This document shows, piece by piece, positions 33,121-41,945 of a stretch of DNA of 64,000 nt. Origin of the DNA: Sphingomonas sp. (GTDB taxonomy: Bacteria > Pseudomonadota > Alphaproteobacteria > Sphingomonadales > Sphingomonadaceae); contig QFPK01000020.1 in NCBI GenBank assembly GCA_003248865.1, positions 4,060 through 68,059 on the forward strand, given 5' to 3'. The position numbers were made by a program, and so were the translations under genes. The notes below the pieces were generated by a model, which saw nothing but the letters and a program-made list of their open reading frames with translations, did no database searches and was not told the origin of the DNA. How positions within the stretch are numbered: the stretch's first letter is position 1; each line of letters begins with the position of its first letter.

Positions 33121-33270
33121 GCATGGGGCTTCGACAAGCTCAGCCTGAGCGGGAGGGAGAGCCTAGATTGCGCCACAGGCAATTGAAGCTCTTTCCGCGC
33201 GCAGGTTTAAGGTGGTGCGCGATGCCAATGTCGAGGGTGCAGGGAAATCATTTCCCTGCCCGCCGGAGGC
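33121..33270. repeat. Intergenic palindromic repeat island 3 (types C, B, A)
   Basis: A single type C copy at 33121-33155 is followed by a type B copy with one change (ATTGCGCCACAGGCAATT, 33167-33184) and a type A copy at 33224-33270 with the perfect palindrome CAGGGAAATCATTTCCCTG. The island lies between the glnB promoter region and the end of the antiporter gene. No gene is seen in 32991-33293. Confidence 0.88.
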
Positions 33271-33293
33271 AAGAAAAGCCAGCCCGCTAAGCG

Positions 33294-35108
33294 CTACCGC
33301 GCGTCGATCTCCGCCGGGGGGATTTCGCCGAGTGAGGTATCCGGGGCTTCCGGAGTCCAGCCCTGGCCCGGGCGGAAGATGGTGTCGCGGCCAGCCATCA
33401 CGTCGCCGGAGGCGACCTGCAGGGCGAGGCGTTCGCTGTCTCGGCGGATATATTCCTTCTGGATGGCGTTGATGGTTTCCTCGGGCGTGCCCAGTTCGCG
33501 GAGCGCCAGGCGGCCCAGTTCGATGGCGCTGTAGAAGAGTTCGCGCACGGCAAGGTCGATGTCTCCGGCGACGAGGCGCATATAGTGCAGCCTGTCGTGG
33601 GCGCGGACGAGGACGCGCAGGTGCGGGAAGGCCTTTTTCACCGCATCCAGCCGGTGCGGTTCCCAGGCGCCGCCGGTGGTGACGATCAGCAGCGAGGCAT
33701 CCTGGGCGCCGGCGGCGCGCAGCACGTCCGGCCGGAAGCCGTCTCCGTAATAGACCTTCCAGCCATATTCGCGGGACTGGGCGATCTGGTCGGGCTTGGT
33801 GTCGATCAGCACCACGTCCAGCCCGCGCGCGTGCAGCATCTGGGTGACGATCTGGCCGAAGCGGCCATAGCCCATCACGATCACGCCGCCGGGTCGCGCG
33901 GCTTCGGGCGTTTCCAGGCCGTCTGTCTCCGCCTCGTCCTCGCCGCGTTCCATGATCCAGTGCCAGAGACCCAGCGCGGGCACGGTGAGCGCCATGGAGA
34001 GGGTGACGACGGCGGTGAACAGCGAGGCGGCTTCGGGCGCGATCAGCAGCCCTGCCGTGGCCGACGCCAGCACGATGAAGGCGAATTCCCCGCCCTGCGA
34101 GAGGTGGACGCCGATCAGCGAGGCTTCGCGCCAGTGGGAGCCGAACAGGCGGGCCAGCACGGCGATCACCGCGAACTTGATCGCCATCAGCGCGACGGCG
34201 AAGAACAGGATGCGCAGCGGCTGGGAGAAGACGACCGAGAGATCCAGCGTCATCCCCACCGCGATGAAGAACAGGCCGAGGAGGAGGCCGCGGAAGGGCT
34301 CGATGTCGGCCTCCACCTCGTGCCGCCAGGGGCTGTCCGCCAGCATCACGCCGGCGATGAAGGCGCCCATCGCCATGGAAAGGCCGAGCGAGGCCATCAG
34401 GAAGGAGGCGCCCAGCACGGCGAGCAGGGCCCCCACCACGAACACCTCGCGCGTGCCCGTCATCGCGATCAGGCGGAACATGGGGTTCATCAGATAACGG
34501 CCCGCCAGCACGAGGCCGCCGATGGCGATGAGCGAGAGGCCCAGCATGTCCCAGCCGGACACCGCATCGGCATCATGCACGCGGGACAGCGCGCTGGTGA
34601 CGAGCAGCAGGGGCACGATGGCGAGATCCTGCAGCAGGTGGATGGAGATGACCCGTTCGCCCATGGGCGTGTTGATCTTCTGCTGATCCTGCAGGATCTG
34701 CACGTCGAGCGCGGTGGAGGAGAGCGCCAGCGCGAGACCCACGACGATGGCGGCCTGCCAGGTGAAGCTGGTGCCCAGCAGCAACGCCCCCGCCAGCGCG
34801 AGGCCGCAGACGACCACCTGCAATGTGCCGAGGCCGAAGATATCGCGGCGCAGCGCCCAGAGCCGGGCCGGATTGAGTTCGAGGCCCACCACGAACAGCA
34901 GCATGACGACGCCATATTCGGCAAACGCCAGCACCCGTTCGGGTTCCGCGATCAGGCCCAGCGCGGACGGGCCGATCAGCATGCCGCCGGCCAGATAGCC
35001 GAGCACGGCGCCCAGCTTCAGCCGGGTGAAGAAGGGCACGGCAACGGCGGCCACCGCCAGATAGATGACCGCTTCGCGCAGGATGGTGGTGTCGACTGCT
35101 CCGGCCAT
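33294..35108 (-). CDS. CPA2 monovalent cation:proton antiporter with TrkA-N domain (KefB/KefC type)
   Basis: The 604-residue protein has a 12-13 helix Na+/H+-exchanger domain (about 1-390) with the GYLAGGMLIGPSALG and LALALSSTALDVQIL motifs, and the ion-binding HLLQDLAIVPLLL. A cytosolic Rossmann domain follows (VIVMGYGRFGQIVTQML) and binds NAD(H) or a similar ligand for gating. Homologues are potassium efflux systems protecting against electrophiles or regulating pH. No glutathione-linked KefF/KefG-type ancillary gene is nearby. Exact ion specificity is open. Confidence 0.9.
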   Translation of the reverse strand: MAGAVDTTILREAVIYLAVAAVAVPFFTRLKLGAVLGYLAGGMLIGPSALGLIAEPERVLAFAEYGVVMLLFVVGLELNPARLWALRRDIFGLGTLQVVVCGLALAGALLLGTSFTWQAAIVVGLALALSSTALDVQILQDQQKINTPMGERVISIHLLQDLAIVPLLLVTSALSRVHDADAVSGWDMLGLSLIAIGGLVLAGRYLMNPMFRLIAMTGTREVFVVGALLAVLGASFLMASLGLSMAMGAFIAGVMLADSPWRHEVEADIEPFRGLLLGLFFIAVGMTLDLSVVFSQPLRILFFAVALMAIKFAVIAVLARLFGSHWREASLIGVHLSQGGEFAFIVLASATAGLLIAPEAASLFTAVVTLSMALTVPALGLWHWIMERGEDEAETDGLETPEAARPGGVIVMGYGRFGQIVTQMLHARGLDVVLIDTKPDQIAQSREYGWKVYYGDGFRPDVLRAAGAQDASLLIVTTGGAWEPHRLDAVKKAFPHLRVLVRAHDRLHYMRLVAGDIDLAVRELFYSAIELGRLALRELGTPEETINAIQKEYIRRDSERLALQVASGDVMAGRDTIFRPGQGWTPEAPDTSLGEIPPAEIDAR

Positions 35109-35112
35109 CGCG

Positions 35113-35577
35113 TCAGCCGGCCGGGGCCGGTTGCAAGGCGTCGGCTGCGGCCGCCGCTGACGCTTCGAACGCGAGCAGGATGGAAGGGTGCCGGGCCGGG
35201 TGGGCGCGGGCGGGCAGCAACAGCGCCAGTTCCGGGAAGCGGGCGGCCAGCGTGGCTGGCAGGGTTTCGGATCGGGGGCCGTCGGCTTTCAGCCAGCCCC
35301 TCAGCAGATCGCGGGCTTCGGCCAGCGACTGCGCGGTTTCCCCAAGGATGTGGCGGCCCAGGATGGAGGCGGAGGCCTGCCCCAGCGCGCAGGCGCGGAC
35401 TTCCTGCCCGAAGCGGACGACATGCCCGGCGGAATCGAGCGCCAGATCGACCGTGACGCGGCTGCCGCAGATGGGCGAGGTGCGCTGCGCGCTGCTCTGA
35501 GGCGCAGCGAGCCGGGTGGCATGAGGGATGGAGGCCGCGAGACGAAGGATTTCCGAATTATAGAGGGGGGCGTCCAT
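35113..35577 (-). CDS. IscU/NifU-N-like iron-sulfur scaffold homologue with a missing cysteine
   Basis: The 154-residue protein starts MDAPLYNSEILRLAASIPHA and has the scaffold cysteines C37 (SPICGSRVTVDL) and C63 (VRACALGQAS) at the same positions as IscU. The third cluster ligand, the Cys of the HCS motif near residue 105 in IscU, is replaced (ARHPSILLAF). It may be an Fe-S carrier or a diverged scaffold; an aspartate corresponding to the IscU metal-site Asp is not evident. It starts 4 bp before the antiporter start on the same strand, so the two are probably co-transcribed. Confidence 0.8.
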   Translation of the reverse strand: MDAPLYNSEILRLAASIPHATRLAAPQSSAQRTSPICGSRVTVDLALDSAGHVVRFGQEVRACALGQASASILGRHILGETAQSLAEARDLLRGWLKADGPRSETLPATLAARFPELALLLPARAHPARHPSILLAFEASAAAAADALQPAPAG

Positions 35578-35598
35578 CCCCCGGTTATAGGTAGCGGT

Positions 35599-36375
35599 TC
35601 AGGGGGCGGTAAAGGCCGGGCGATAGCGGGGAAGCAGAAAAGCTTCAAAAAGGGATGTATCCAGCGCGATTTCATACACCCCTTCAGACCATGGGCCGGC
35701 TTCATAGGGGGGAACCTGCACGACGAACTGGTTGATCCGCCCTTCGCCCACCGGCACAATCGGGTAGGCGGAAGGATCCGGGCATTCTGTATAGCCCTGC
35801 AGCTTCTGGCCCTGCCGCCGGTCGGCGCGTTCGGCGTCCAGCGCCTTGCAGAAGGCGGGCTTCAGCAGCGCCATCACCGCCTTTTCGTCGCTGAACAGTT
35901 CGCCGAAGCTGATGCGGCGGCCGGCGCCGCGATCCCAGATAATGCCACGCAGCCAGACATTGCCATGGGCGCCGCCCGTGAAGCTGTATTGCCGGGTGGA
36001 GAAGGACAGCAGCTGGTCGGTTTCCGCCTGCAGCTTCCAGCGGGCCAGCCACTCCGTCTGATAGGGACGGCCGCCGGATTTCGCCTGCTGGAAGGCCTCG
36101 TCGGCTTCGCGGATGGTCTTCTGCCGGTCTGCCAGCGCCTCGGTCCGCATCTGGGTGACGAGCGCGGGTTCCAGCGCGGCTTCGGGGGCGAGCGACCAGC
36201 GGAAACGCAGCGCGGGGGATTCATAACGCAGCAGCAGGTCCGTCGCGGGCAGTTCGGGTTCGGCCTGCAGCGGGGCACTGGCGCGCGGCGCGGAATTGAG
36301 CGGCGCGGAACTGGTCTGCGCCAGCGCCGGGGTGGAAAGCAGGAGGGCGGCCACGAACAGGGTGCGCATCGGCAA
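35599..36375 (-). CDS. Secreted DUF4163/DUF3298 domain protein
   Basis: The product is 258 residues from 36375, or 256 from the second ATG (MRTLFVAALLLSTPALAQ), which is an ideal signal peptide. The mature part has a DUF4163-like region and then DUF3298 with STRQYSFTGGAHGN, the GGAHG motif of the family, and a C-terminal VPPYEAGPWSEGVYEIALD. Related domains occur in anti-sigma factor RsiV, where they bind lysozyme, and in many periplasmic proteins of unknown role. It sits 8 bp downstream of the phnA-like gene. Confidence 0.8.
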   Translation of the reverse strand: MPMRTLFVAALLLSTPALAQTSSAPLNSAPRASAPLQAEPELPATDLLLRYESPALRFRWSLAPEAALEPALVTQMRTEALADRQKTIREADEAFQQAKSGGRPYQTEWLARWKLQAETDQLLSFSTRQYSFTGGAHGNVWLRGIIWDRGAGRRISFGELFSDEKAVMALLKPAFCKALDAERADRRQGQKLQGYTECPDPSAYPIVPVGEGRINQFVVQVPPYEAGPWSEGVYEIALDTSLFEAFLLPRYRPAFTAP

Positions 36376-36383
36376 GTCCTTCC

Positions 36384-36680
36384 TCAGCGTTTCTTCACGA
36401 ATTCGGCGCGGAGCACGAGGCCCTTGATGCCGTCGAAGCGGCAGTCGATTTCCTGATCGTCGCCGGTGAGGCGGATGGAGCGGATGACGGTGCCGACCTT
36501 CAGCGTCTGCCCGGCGCCCTTCACCTTCAGATCCTTTACCAGCACGACGGAATCGCCGTCTGCCAGCAGGTTGCCGACGGCATCGCGCACCTCAAGGGCG
36601 GCGGCTGCCTTGGCCGCGACTTCCGAGGCCGGGAGCCATTCGCCGGTCGCTTCGTCGTAGACATAATCCTCGTCTGACAT
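36384..36680 (-). CDS. PhnA/YjdM family protein lacking the zinc ribbon cysteines
   Basis: The 98-residue protein has the whole C-terminal PhnA domain: DAVGNLLADGDSVVLVKDLK, then GTVIRSIRLTGDDQEIDCRF and the terminal EFVKKR. The N-terminus (MSDEDYVYDEATGEWLP) aligns with the zinc ribbon of E. coli YjdM but the four cysteines are gone. Despite the historic name there is no proof of a role in alkylphosphonate use. It starts 1 bp before the cysS stop region, so is in the cysS transcription unit. Confidence 0.85.
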   Translation of the reverse strand: MSDEDYVYDEATGEWLPASEVAAKAAAALEVRDAVGNLLADGDSVVLVKDLKVKGAGQTLKVGTVIRSIRLTGDDQEIDCRFDGIKGLVLRAEFVKKR

Positions 36681-36681
36681 G

Positions 36682-38094
36682 TCAGGTCAGCCTCCAAACG
36701 ACATCGCCGTTGCGATCTACAGACAATGCGATACCTTCTTTCGCCATATTGTCCCGGATCGCGTCAGCTACTGCCCAATTTTTCTCCGACCTTGCCTTAG
36801 CGTAAAGATCAACCTGAGCCTCATGCGCTTCAGAAAGAAGATCAATAGAATGTCCGCTTTTTTTCAGATCTAGATCGAGTCCTATGATCTTACCAAGACC
36901 ATGAAGGATATATCTCGAAACATCATTTTCGTCAGCACACTCTCCATAATTCAGATTTTCAATTCCTTTCATAATAGAAAGTCTTGGAACGATGGAGTGC
37001 ACGTTAGACAAATACAGAGGAATATTTAAATCATTAAGAAGTGGATTTAAAAGATCGCCGAAATCGAGATTTCCCAGTTCCGGCTCGCTAACTTTTCGCG
37101 CTTCGAAATGCCATTTATCCAAAATTCGTTCGCTTTGACGAAGTAGTGCATCATCCCACCGTAGCGGCTGGCGGTAATGCGCCGACAGCAGCGATAGGCG
37201 CAGTACTTGCCCTGACCAGCCCGCCTCCAGCAGTTCGCCGGGGGTGATGATGTTGCCCAGCGACTTGGACATCTTGGTTTCGCCCATCGTCAGGAAGCCG
37301 TTGTGCATCCAGATGCGCGCCAGTTCGGTGCCGCCATGGGCGCAGCAGCTCTGGGCGCGCTCATTTTCATGATGGGGGAATTGCAGGTCGAGCCCGCCGC
37401 CGTGGATGTCGATGGTGTCGCTATCCAGCACGGCGCGGATCATCGCCGAGCATTCGATGTGCCAGCCGGGACGGCCGCGACCCCACGGGCTGTCCCATCC
37501 GGGTTGATCGGCGGTGCTGGGTTTCCAAAGCACGAAGTCGCCCGGAGCGCGCTTGTAGGGGGCCACTTCCACCCGGGCGCCCGCGATCATCTCGTCCATC
37601 GGGCGCCTGGAGAGCTCGCCATAGCCGGGGAATTTCGCGATTTCGAACAGCACATGGCCGTCCGCTTCATAGGCGTGGCCGCGCGCGATCAGCGCCGCGA
37701 TCATGGCGATCATGCCATGGTCGCCGGCGATATGCTCGGTGGCGCGGGGGTTGAAATCGGGCTTCAGGCAGCCGAGCGCTGCCATGTCGGCAAAATAATG
37801 TGCTTCGAATTCGGCCGCGACGGCCTGCGGGGTGCGATTTTCCGCCACCGCCTTCGCCATGATCTTGTCGTCGATATCGGTGATGTTGCGGGCATAGCGG
37901 ACGTTATCCGGCCCGTGCAGATGGCGCAGCAGGCGGTAGAGCGTGTCGAACACCACGGCGGGGCGGGCGTTGCCGATATGGGCGCGGCCATAGACGGTGG
38001 GGCCGCAGACATAGAGGGTGAGCGGCTTGCCCGGCTCAGGGGTGCGGACCGCCTGCTTGCTGCGGCTGAGCGTGTCATACAGCTGCAACGCCAT
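36682..38094 (-). CDS. cysS: Cysteinyl-tRNA synthetase with a GC-poor 3' third
   Basis: The 470-residue class I synthetase has the HIGH motif (YGRAHIGNARP), zinc ligands including YVCGPT and WHIECSAM, and KMSKSLGN. It charges tRNA-Cys. Base composition breaks sharply near 37140: codons for about the first 318 residues are GC-rich (39 of 60 bases in 37201-37260), while the last 150 residues, the anticodon-binding domain, are AT-rich (19 of 60 in 37021-37080; 21 of 60 in 36901-36960). The frame is intact and ends DVVWRLT. The start overlaps the cvpA stop by one base (TGATG). Confidence 0.93.
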   Translation of the reverse strand: MALQLYDTLSRSKQAVRTPEPGKPLTLYVCGPTVYGRAHIGNARPAVVFDTLYRLLRHLHGPDNVRYARNITDIDDKIMAKAVAENRTPQAVAAEFEAHYFADMAALGCLKPDFNPRATEHIAGDHGMIAMIAALIARGHAYEADGHVLFEIAKFPGYGELSRRPMDEMIAGARVEVAPYKRAPGDFVLWKPSTADQPGWDSPWGRGRPGWHIECSAMIRAVLDSDTIDIHGGGLDLQFPHHENERAQSCCAHGGTELARIWMHNGFLTMGETKMSKSLGNIITPGELLEAGWSGQVLRLSLLSAHYRQPLRWDDALLRQSERILDKWHFEARKVSEPELGNLDFGDLLNPLLNDLNIPLYLSNVHSIVPRLSIMKGIENLNYGECADENDVSRYILHGLGKIIGLDLDLKKSGHSIDLLSEAHEAQVDLYAKARSEKNWAVADAIRDNMAKEGIALSVDRNGDVVWRLT

Positions 38095-38804
38095 CAGATG
38101 TCGACCTGTTCGCCCGACTTCGCGCCTTCATCCAGCAGTTCGTCCAGCGCCCGCCGGTCGTCGGGGGTGTAGCCGCGATCGCCCGGGTTGGCGGGCGCGC
38201 CATATTGCGGGCCGACCTGCGGATGACCCGGCGGCAGCACGCCCGGCGGCGGCACCATGCCGGGCGGCAGCGCCAGCGCGTTGGCATCCGGCTTGGCTTC
38301 CTGGAATTCATTCACCCAGCCCACCATGGCATGGGCGCTGAGGCTGAGCAGCGGGGCGGTCTTGCTGTCTGCCAGCCATTCGGGAGGCTGCTGATCGGGA
38401 TCGAACAGGCCGGTCGCGAACTGGGTGAGCAGGAAGATGACGGAGCTGAGGATCAGCCCTTTCAGCGCGCCGAAGCCGAGACCGAGCACGCGATCCATCG
38501 GCCCCAGCGCGCTGCGCTTGGCAAAGCCGCCTGCCGCGCCCGCGATGATGCGCGCGATGATGACCGTGCCGAAGAACAGCAGCAGGAAGGCGACGATCGC
38601 GCCCGAGGCTTCGCCGCCGACGCGGGGAGCCAACCACATCGTGACCTGTTCGTGGAACAGGCGGACGATGACGATGCCCAGAATCCAGCCCGCCAGGCTG
38701 AGCGCCTCCTGCGTGAAGCCGCGCAGCAGGCCGGCGATCGCCAGCAGCCCGACCAGCGAGACCACGACCCAGTCGAAACCGGTGAACCCATCGATGATAT
38801 CCAT
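38094..38804 (-). CDS. CvpA family membrane protein
   Basis: The product is 236 residues from the ATG at 38804 (MDIIDGFTGFDWVVVSLVG). Four hydrophobic helices are spread over about 12-160, with the family's ARIIAGAAGGFAKRSALGPMDRVLGLGFG loop segments in between. A proline-rich cytosolic or periplasmic tail (LPPGMVPPPGVLPPG) follows and ends in an acidic stretch. E. coli CvpA is needed for colicin V production and envelope homeostasis. It lies between radA and cysS in a tight three-gene run. Confidence 0.9.
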   Translation of the reverse strand: MDIIDGFTGFDWVVVSLVGLLAIAGLLRGFTQEALSLAGWILGIVIVRLFHEQVTMWLAPRVGGEASGAIVAFLLLFFGTVIIARIIAGAAGGFAKRSALGPMDRVLGLGFGALKGLILSSVIFLLTQFATGLFDPDQQPPEWLADSKTAPLLSLSAHAMVGWVNEFQEAKPDANALALPPGMVPPPGVLPPGHPQVGPQYGAPANPGDRGYTPDDRRALDELLDEGAKSGEQVDI

Positions 38805-38814
38805 AAGCCCGCGA

Positions 38815-40185
38815 CTAAGCCCCGGACTTGATGCGGTCAACGAGGGCTGCGACGGATGCCACGGGCACCGCCTTCAGGCTGCCCACGCCGGACACGCCGG
38901 GGGGCACCAGCGCGCGGGTGAAACCCAGCTTTTCCGCCTCTTTCAGACGCAGCGCGGGGTGAGCGGTGGGCCGCACTTCGCCGGACAGCGCGATTTCGCC
39001 GAAGGCCAGCGCATCGCCCGGCACCGGAAGATCGAGCAGGGCCGACACCAGCGCCGCCGCGACCGCCAGATCGGCCGCCGGATCGACCACGCGCAGTCCG
39101 CCCGCAACGTTCAGATAGACTTCCGCACCGCCGAAGCCCAACCCGGCGCGCGCCTCCAGAACGGCGAGGATCATGGCGAGGCGCGAACTGTCCCACCCGA
39201 CCACCGCGCGGCGCGGGGTGGCGCCGCTGGGCAGGCGGACGGTGAGGGCCTGCAACTCCACCAGCACCGGGCGCGTGCCTTCCAGCGCGGGGAACACCAC
39301 GGCGCCCGCCACAGCCTTGTCGCGCTGGGTGAGGAACAGGCTGGAGGGGTTCAGCACTTCGGCGAGGCCGTCGGATTCCATCGCGAACACGCCGATCTCG
39401 TCGGTGCCGCCGAAGCGGTTCTTCACCGCGCGCAGCACCCGATACTGGTGCCGCCCCTCGCCTTCGAAATAGAGCACGGCGTCCACCATATGCTCCAGCA
39501 CGCGGGGGCCCGCGATCTGGCCGTCTTTCGTGACATGGCCGACGAGAATGAGGGCCGTGCCCGACGTCTTCGCCCAGCTGATAAGTTCTAGGGAGGCGGC
39601 GCGCACCTGGCTGACGGTGCCCGGCGCCCCTTCCAGCTGATCGGAATGCATGGTCTGGATGCTGTCTATCACGAGCAGGGTGGGCGGCACGCCCGCGCCC
39701 ATCGTGGTGAGGATATCCCGCACAGAGGTCGCTGCCGCCAGTTGCACCGGCGCATCGGCGAGCCCCAGCCGCCGGGCGCGCAGCCGCACCTGATCGGCCG
39801 CCTCCTCGCCCGAGACATAGGCCACGCGATGCCCGGCCCGCGCCATGCGCCCGGCCGCCTGCAGCAGCAGGGTGGACTTGCCGATGCCCGGATCGCCGCC
39901 GATCAGCACGGCAGAGCCCGGCACCAGACCGCCGCCCAGCGCCCGGTCCAGCTCCGCAAAGCCGGTGGGAAGGCGCTTCGGCAGCTCGATCTCGGCATCG
40001 AGCGGCTGCATCTGCAACACCCGGCCGCCCGCCTTCAGGCTGTGCTTCTGCGCGAAGGGGGTGACTGCCGCCGACGCCTCCTGCTGGAGCGTGTTCCACT
40101 CCCCGCAATCCGGGCACTGACCCATCCATTTGGACGCGACACTGCCGCAGGACTGGCAGACATAACGGAGCTGTGGTTTCGCCAT
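38815..40185 (-). CDS. radA: DNA repair protein RadA (Sms)
   Basis: The product is 456 residues from the ATG at 40185. It begins with the C4 zinc finger (YVCQSCGSVASKWMGQCPDCG), followed by a RecA-like core with Walker A GGDPGIGKSTL, the RadA-specific KNRFGGTDEIG motif and a Lon-protease-like C-terminal domain. RadA is a hexameric helicase that promotes branch migration of D-loops in recombination. With comM at the other side of this window, two branch-migration helicases tied to natural transformation are present. Confidence 0.96.
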   Translation of the reverse strand: MAKPQLRYVCQSCGSVASKWMGQCPDCGEWNTLQQEASAAVTPFAQKHSLKAGGRVLQMQPLDAEIELPKRLPTGFAELDRALGGGLVPGSAVLIGGDPGIGKSTLLLQAAGRMARAGHRVAYVSGEEAADQVRLRARRLGLADAPVQLAAATSVRDILTTMGAGVPPTLLVIDSIQTMHSDQLEGAPGTVSQVRAASLELISWAKTSGTALILVGHVTKDGQIAGPRVLEHMVDAVLYFEGEGRHQYRVLRAVKNRFGGTDEIGVFAMESDGLAEVLNPSSLFLTQRDKAVAGAVVFPALEGTRPVLVELQALTVRLPSGATPRRAVVGWDSSRLAMILAVLEARAGLGFGGAEVYLNVAGGLRVVDPAADLAVAAALVSALLDLPVPGDALAFGEIALSGEVRPTAHPALRLKEAEKLGFTRALVPPGVSGVGSLKAVPVASVAALVDRIKSGA

Positions 40186-40244
40186 GACGGGGATGTAGGG
40201 GGTTTGTGGGGCCGGGGGAATGGGCGGAGAGGTGGAGGAAGAAG

Positions 40245-40689
40245 GCCAAGGGCTCTGCCCTTGGAACCCGGCAGGGAGTCGTGCTCCCTGCACCCCCTTT
40301 ACTTGGGGTTGAGCGGTTGGGTGCGCTGGTGGTTGGAGTTGATTGCCTGCGGCGCTGGGGTGGTGCGCCAATTGTTTCTCTTCCACCGCTCAGGCTCAGC
40401 TTGTCGAAGCCCCATGCGCGATGACCACCGAGCTCAGTCATTCCGCTTTCGCGTCGGGGGCTTCGACAAGCTCAGCCTGAGCGGGGGTCAGGGTGATGTT
40501 GGGTTTGGTGAGACGGGTGGTGCGTCAGGCCCGGCGGTATCCCCTCCCTCTCCAACTCTCCCCCTGACAAGGGGAGAGAGTCTGGGTTGCGCCGCAGGCA
40601 ATCAGGCTCGATCACGTCCATGGCGTTGAACTGATGCGCAACGCCAACTTGGAGGGTGCAGGGAAATCATTTCCCTGCCCGCCGGAGGC
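40245..40689. repeat. Intergenic palindromic repeat island 4 (types D, B, C, B, A)
   Basis: The 517-bp gap upstream of radA is almost wholly repeats: type D (minus) at 40245-40297 with CAGGGAG and CTCCCTG arms, type B (minus) at 40341-40355, a type C pair at 40385-40487, type B (plus) at 40587-40604 and type A at 40642-40689 with the CAGGGAAATCATTTCCCTG palindrome. Order and orientation of units differ from the other islands, so units move or recombine independently. No gene is seen. Confidence 0.9.
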
Positions 40690-40702
40690 AAAAAAGCCCA
40701 CT

Positions 40703-41890
40703 CTACACCGCCCCGAACGCCAGCAGCGCCGCATGCAGGGCGAGGCCGATGCTGCCGCCGATGAGCGTGCCGTTCAGGCGGATATACTGCAGGTCGCGCA
40801 GCACGGCGTTTTCGAGGCGGTCGGTGATGGTGGCGGCGTCCCAGCCCTTCACGGTTTCGCTGACCAGTTTCACGATGGACGAGCCATGGTCTGCGACGGT
40901 GCCGACGACGGCGCGGCGGGCGAGCTGGTTGACGGCGCCAGACAGTGCCGCGTCTTCGCGGAGCGAGCGGGCCATGGCTTCGCCGATCTCGGAGAGGCCT
41001 TCCCCTTGCGCCATGTTGAGGAGGCCCTCTTTCGCGCGGGCCCACAGGCCTTCCAGCCAGTCCGCGACGGCGGGGTTGGAGAGCATTTCGCGCTTGACGC
41101 GCTCCACCTTGGCCATGGTTTCGGGCATGTGCTGCAGATCGAAGGCGAGGTTGGCAAGCGCGGTGTCGGCGCGTTCGCGCAAGGGGTGGTTCGGATCGGC
41201 GGCGAGGTCTGCCACCAGTCCGCGCAGGCCGTTCACCAGTTCGTTGGCGATGCGTTCATCGACGTTGACGAGGCGCAGCACCCAGCTGGTGCGTTCCTCC
41301 ACCATGGCGCGGATCAGACCCTCCTGGCTGTCGATGGCGTTGTCGGCCCAGAGGATCAGCTGGTCGATGACGGGGCGGTGGCGGCCGTCCGCGATCATCG
41401 CTTCCAGCATGCGGCCCAACAGCGGGGAGATTTCCAGATCCTTCAGGCGCTGGCTGGCGCCTTCCTGCACCCGCTTCATCACCGCGGCGGCGGCGGGCGT
41501 GTCTGCCAGCTGGCCGATCAGGCGGGACACGCCGCGACGGACCCGCCCGCCCGAGGCCGGGCGTTCCAGCACGCCGGCCAGCGCATTGGCGGCATCGAAG
41601 CCGTCCAGCCGCCGCGCGACGTTGACCGGCGTGAGGAAATTGTCCTTCAGGAAGGTCGCCAGCGCGTCGCCGATGCGGTCCTTCGATTTCGGGATGATGG
41701 CGGTGTGCGGGATGGGCACGCCCATGGGGTGACGGAACAGCGCGGTGACGGCGAACCAGTCCGCCAGCCCGCCCACCAGCGCGGCTTCGGCGAAGGCCTG
41801 CAGCCAGACGAACTGGGGATGCACATGCGCCATCGCCCAGGTGGAGGCCACCAGCAACACCGCCATCAGCACCAGCAGACCCGTGGCCAC
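40703..41890 (-). CDS. DUF445 (YjiN-like) membrane-anchored protein
   Basis: The 395-residue protein starts at a GTG (41890) and opens with a hydrophobic helix (TGLLVLMAVLLVASTWAM). It contains the DUF445 hallmark FAEAALVGGLADWFAVTALFRHPMGVPIPHTAIIP, a long amphipathic helical middle and a C-terminal membrane helix (GTLIGGSIGLALHAALLAFG). The frame is open a little further upstream, so a rarer start is possible. Function is unknown; a coiled, envelope-spanning arrangement is likely. It follows the RND pump gene by 55 bp. Confidence 0.85.
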   Translation of the reverse strand: MATGLLVLMAVLLVASTWAMAHVHPQFVWLQAFAEAALVGGLADWFAVTALFRHPMGVPIPHTAIIPKSKDRIGDALATFLKDNFLTPVNVARRLDGFDAANALAGVLERPASGGRVRRGVSRLIGQLADTPAAAAVMKRVQEGASQRLKDLEISPLLGRMLEAMIADGRHRPVIDQLILWADNAIDSQEGLIRAMVEERTSWVLRLVNVDERIANELVNGLRGLVADLAADPNHPLRERADTALANLAFDLQHMPETMAKVERVKREMLSNPAVADWLEGLWARAKEGLLNMAQGEGLSEIGEAMARSLREDAALSGAVNQLARRAVVGTVADHGSSIVKLVSETVKGWDAATITDRLENAVLRDLQYIRLNGTLIGGSIGLALHAALLAFGAV

Positions 41891-41945
41891 CCGCCTGAGA
41901 CGGATGGCCTGTTCGGATCGCGTGGTTACGGCCGTGTCTGTGTCG

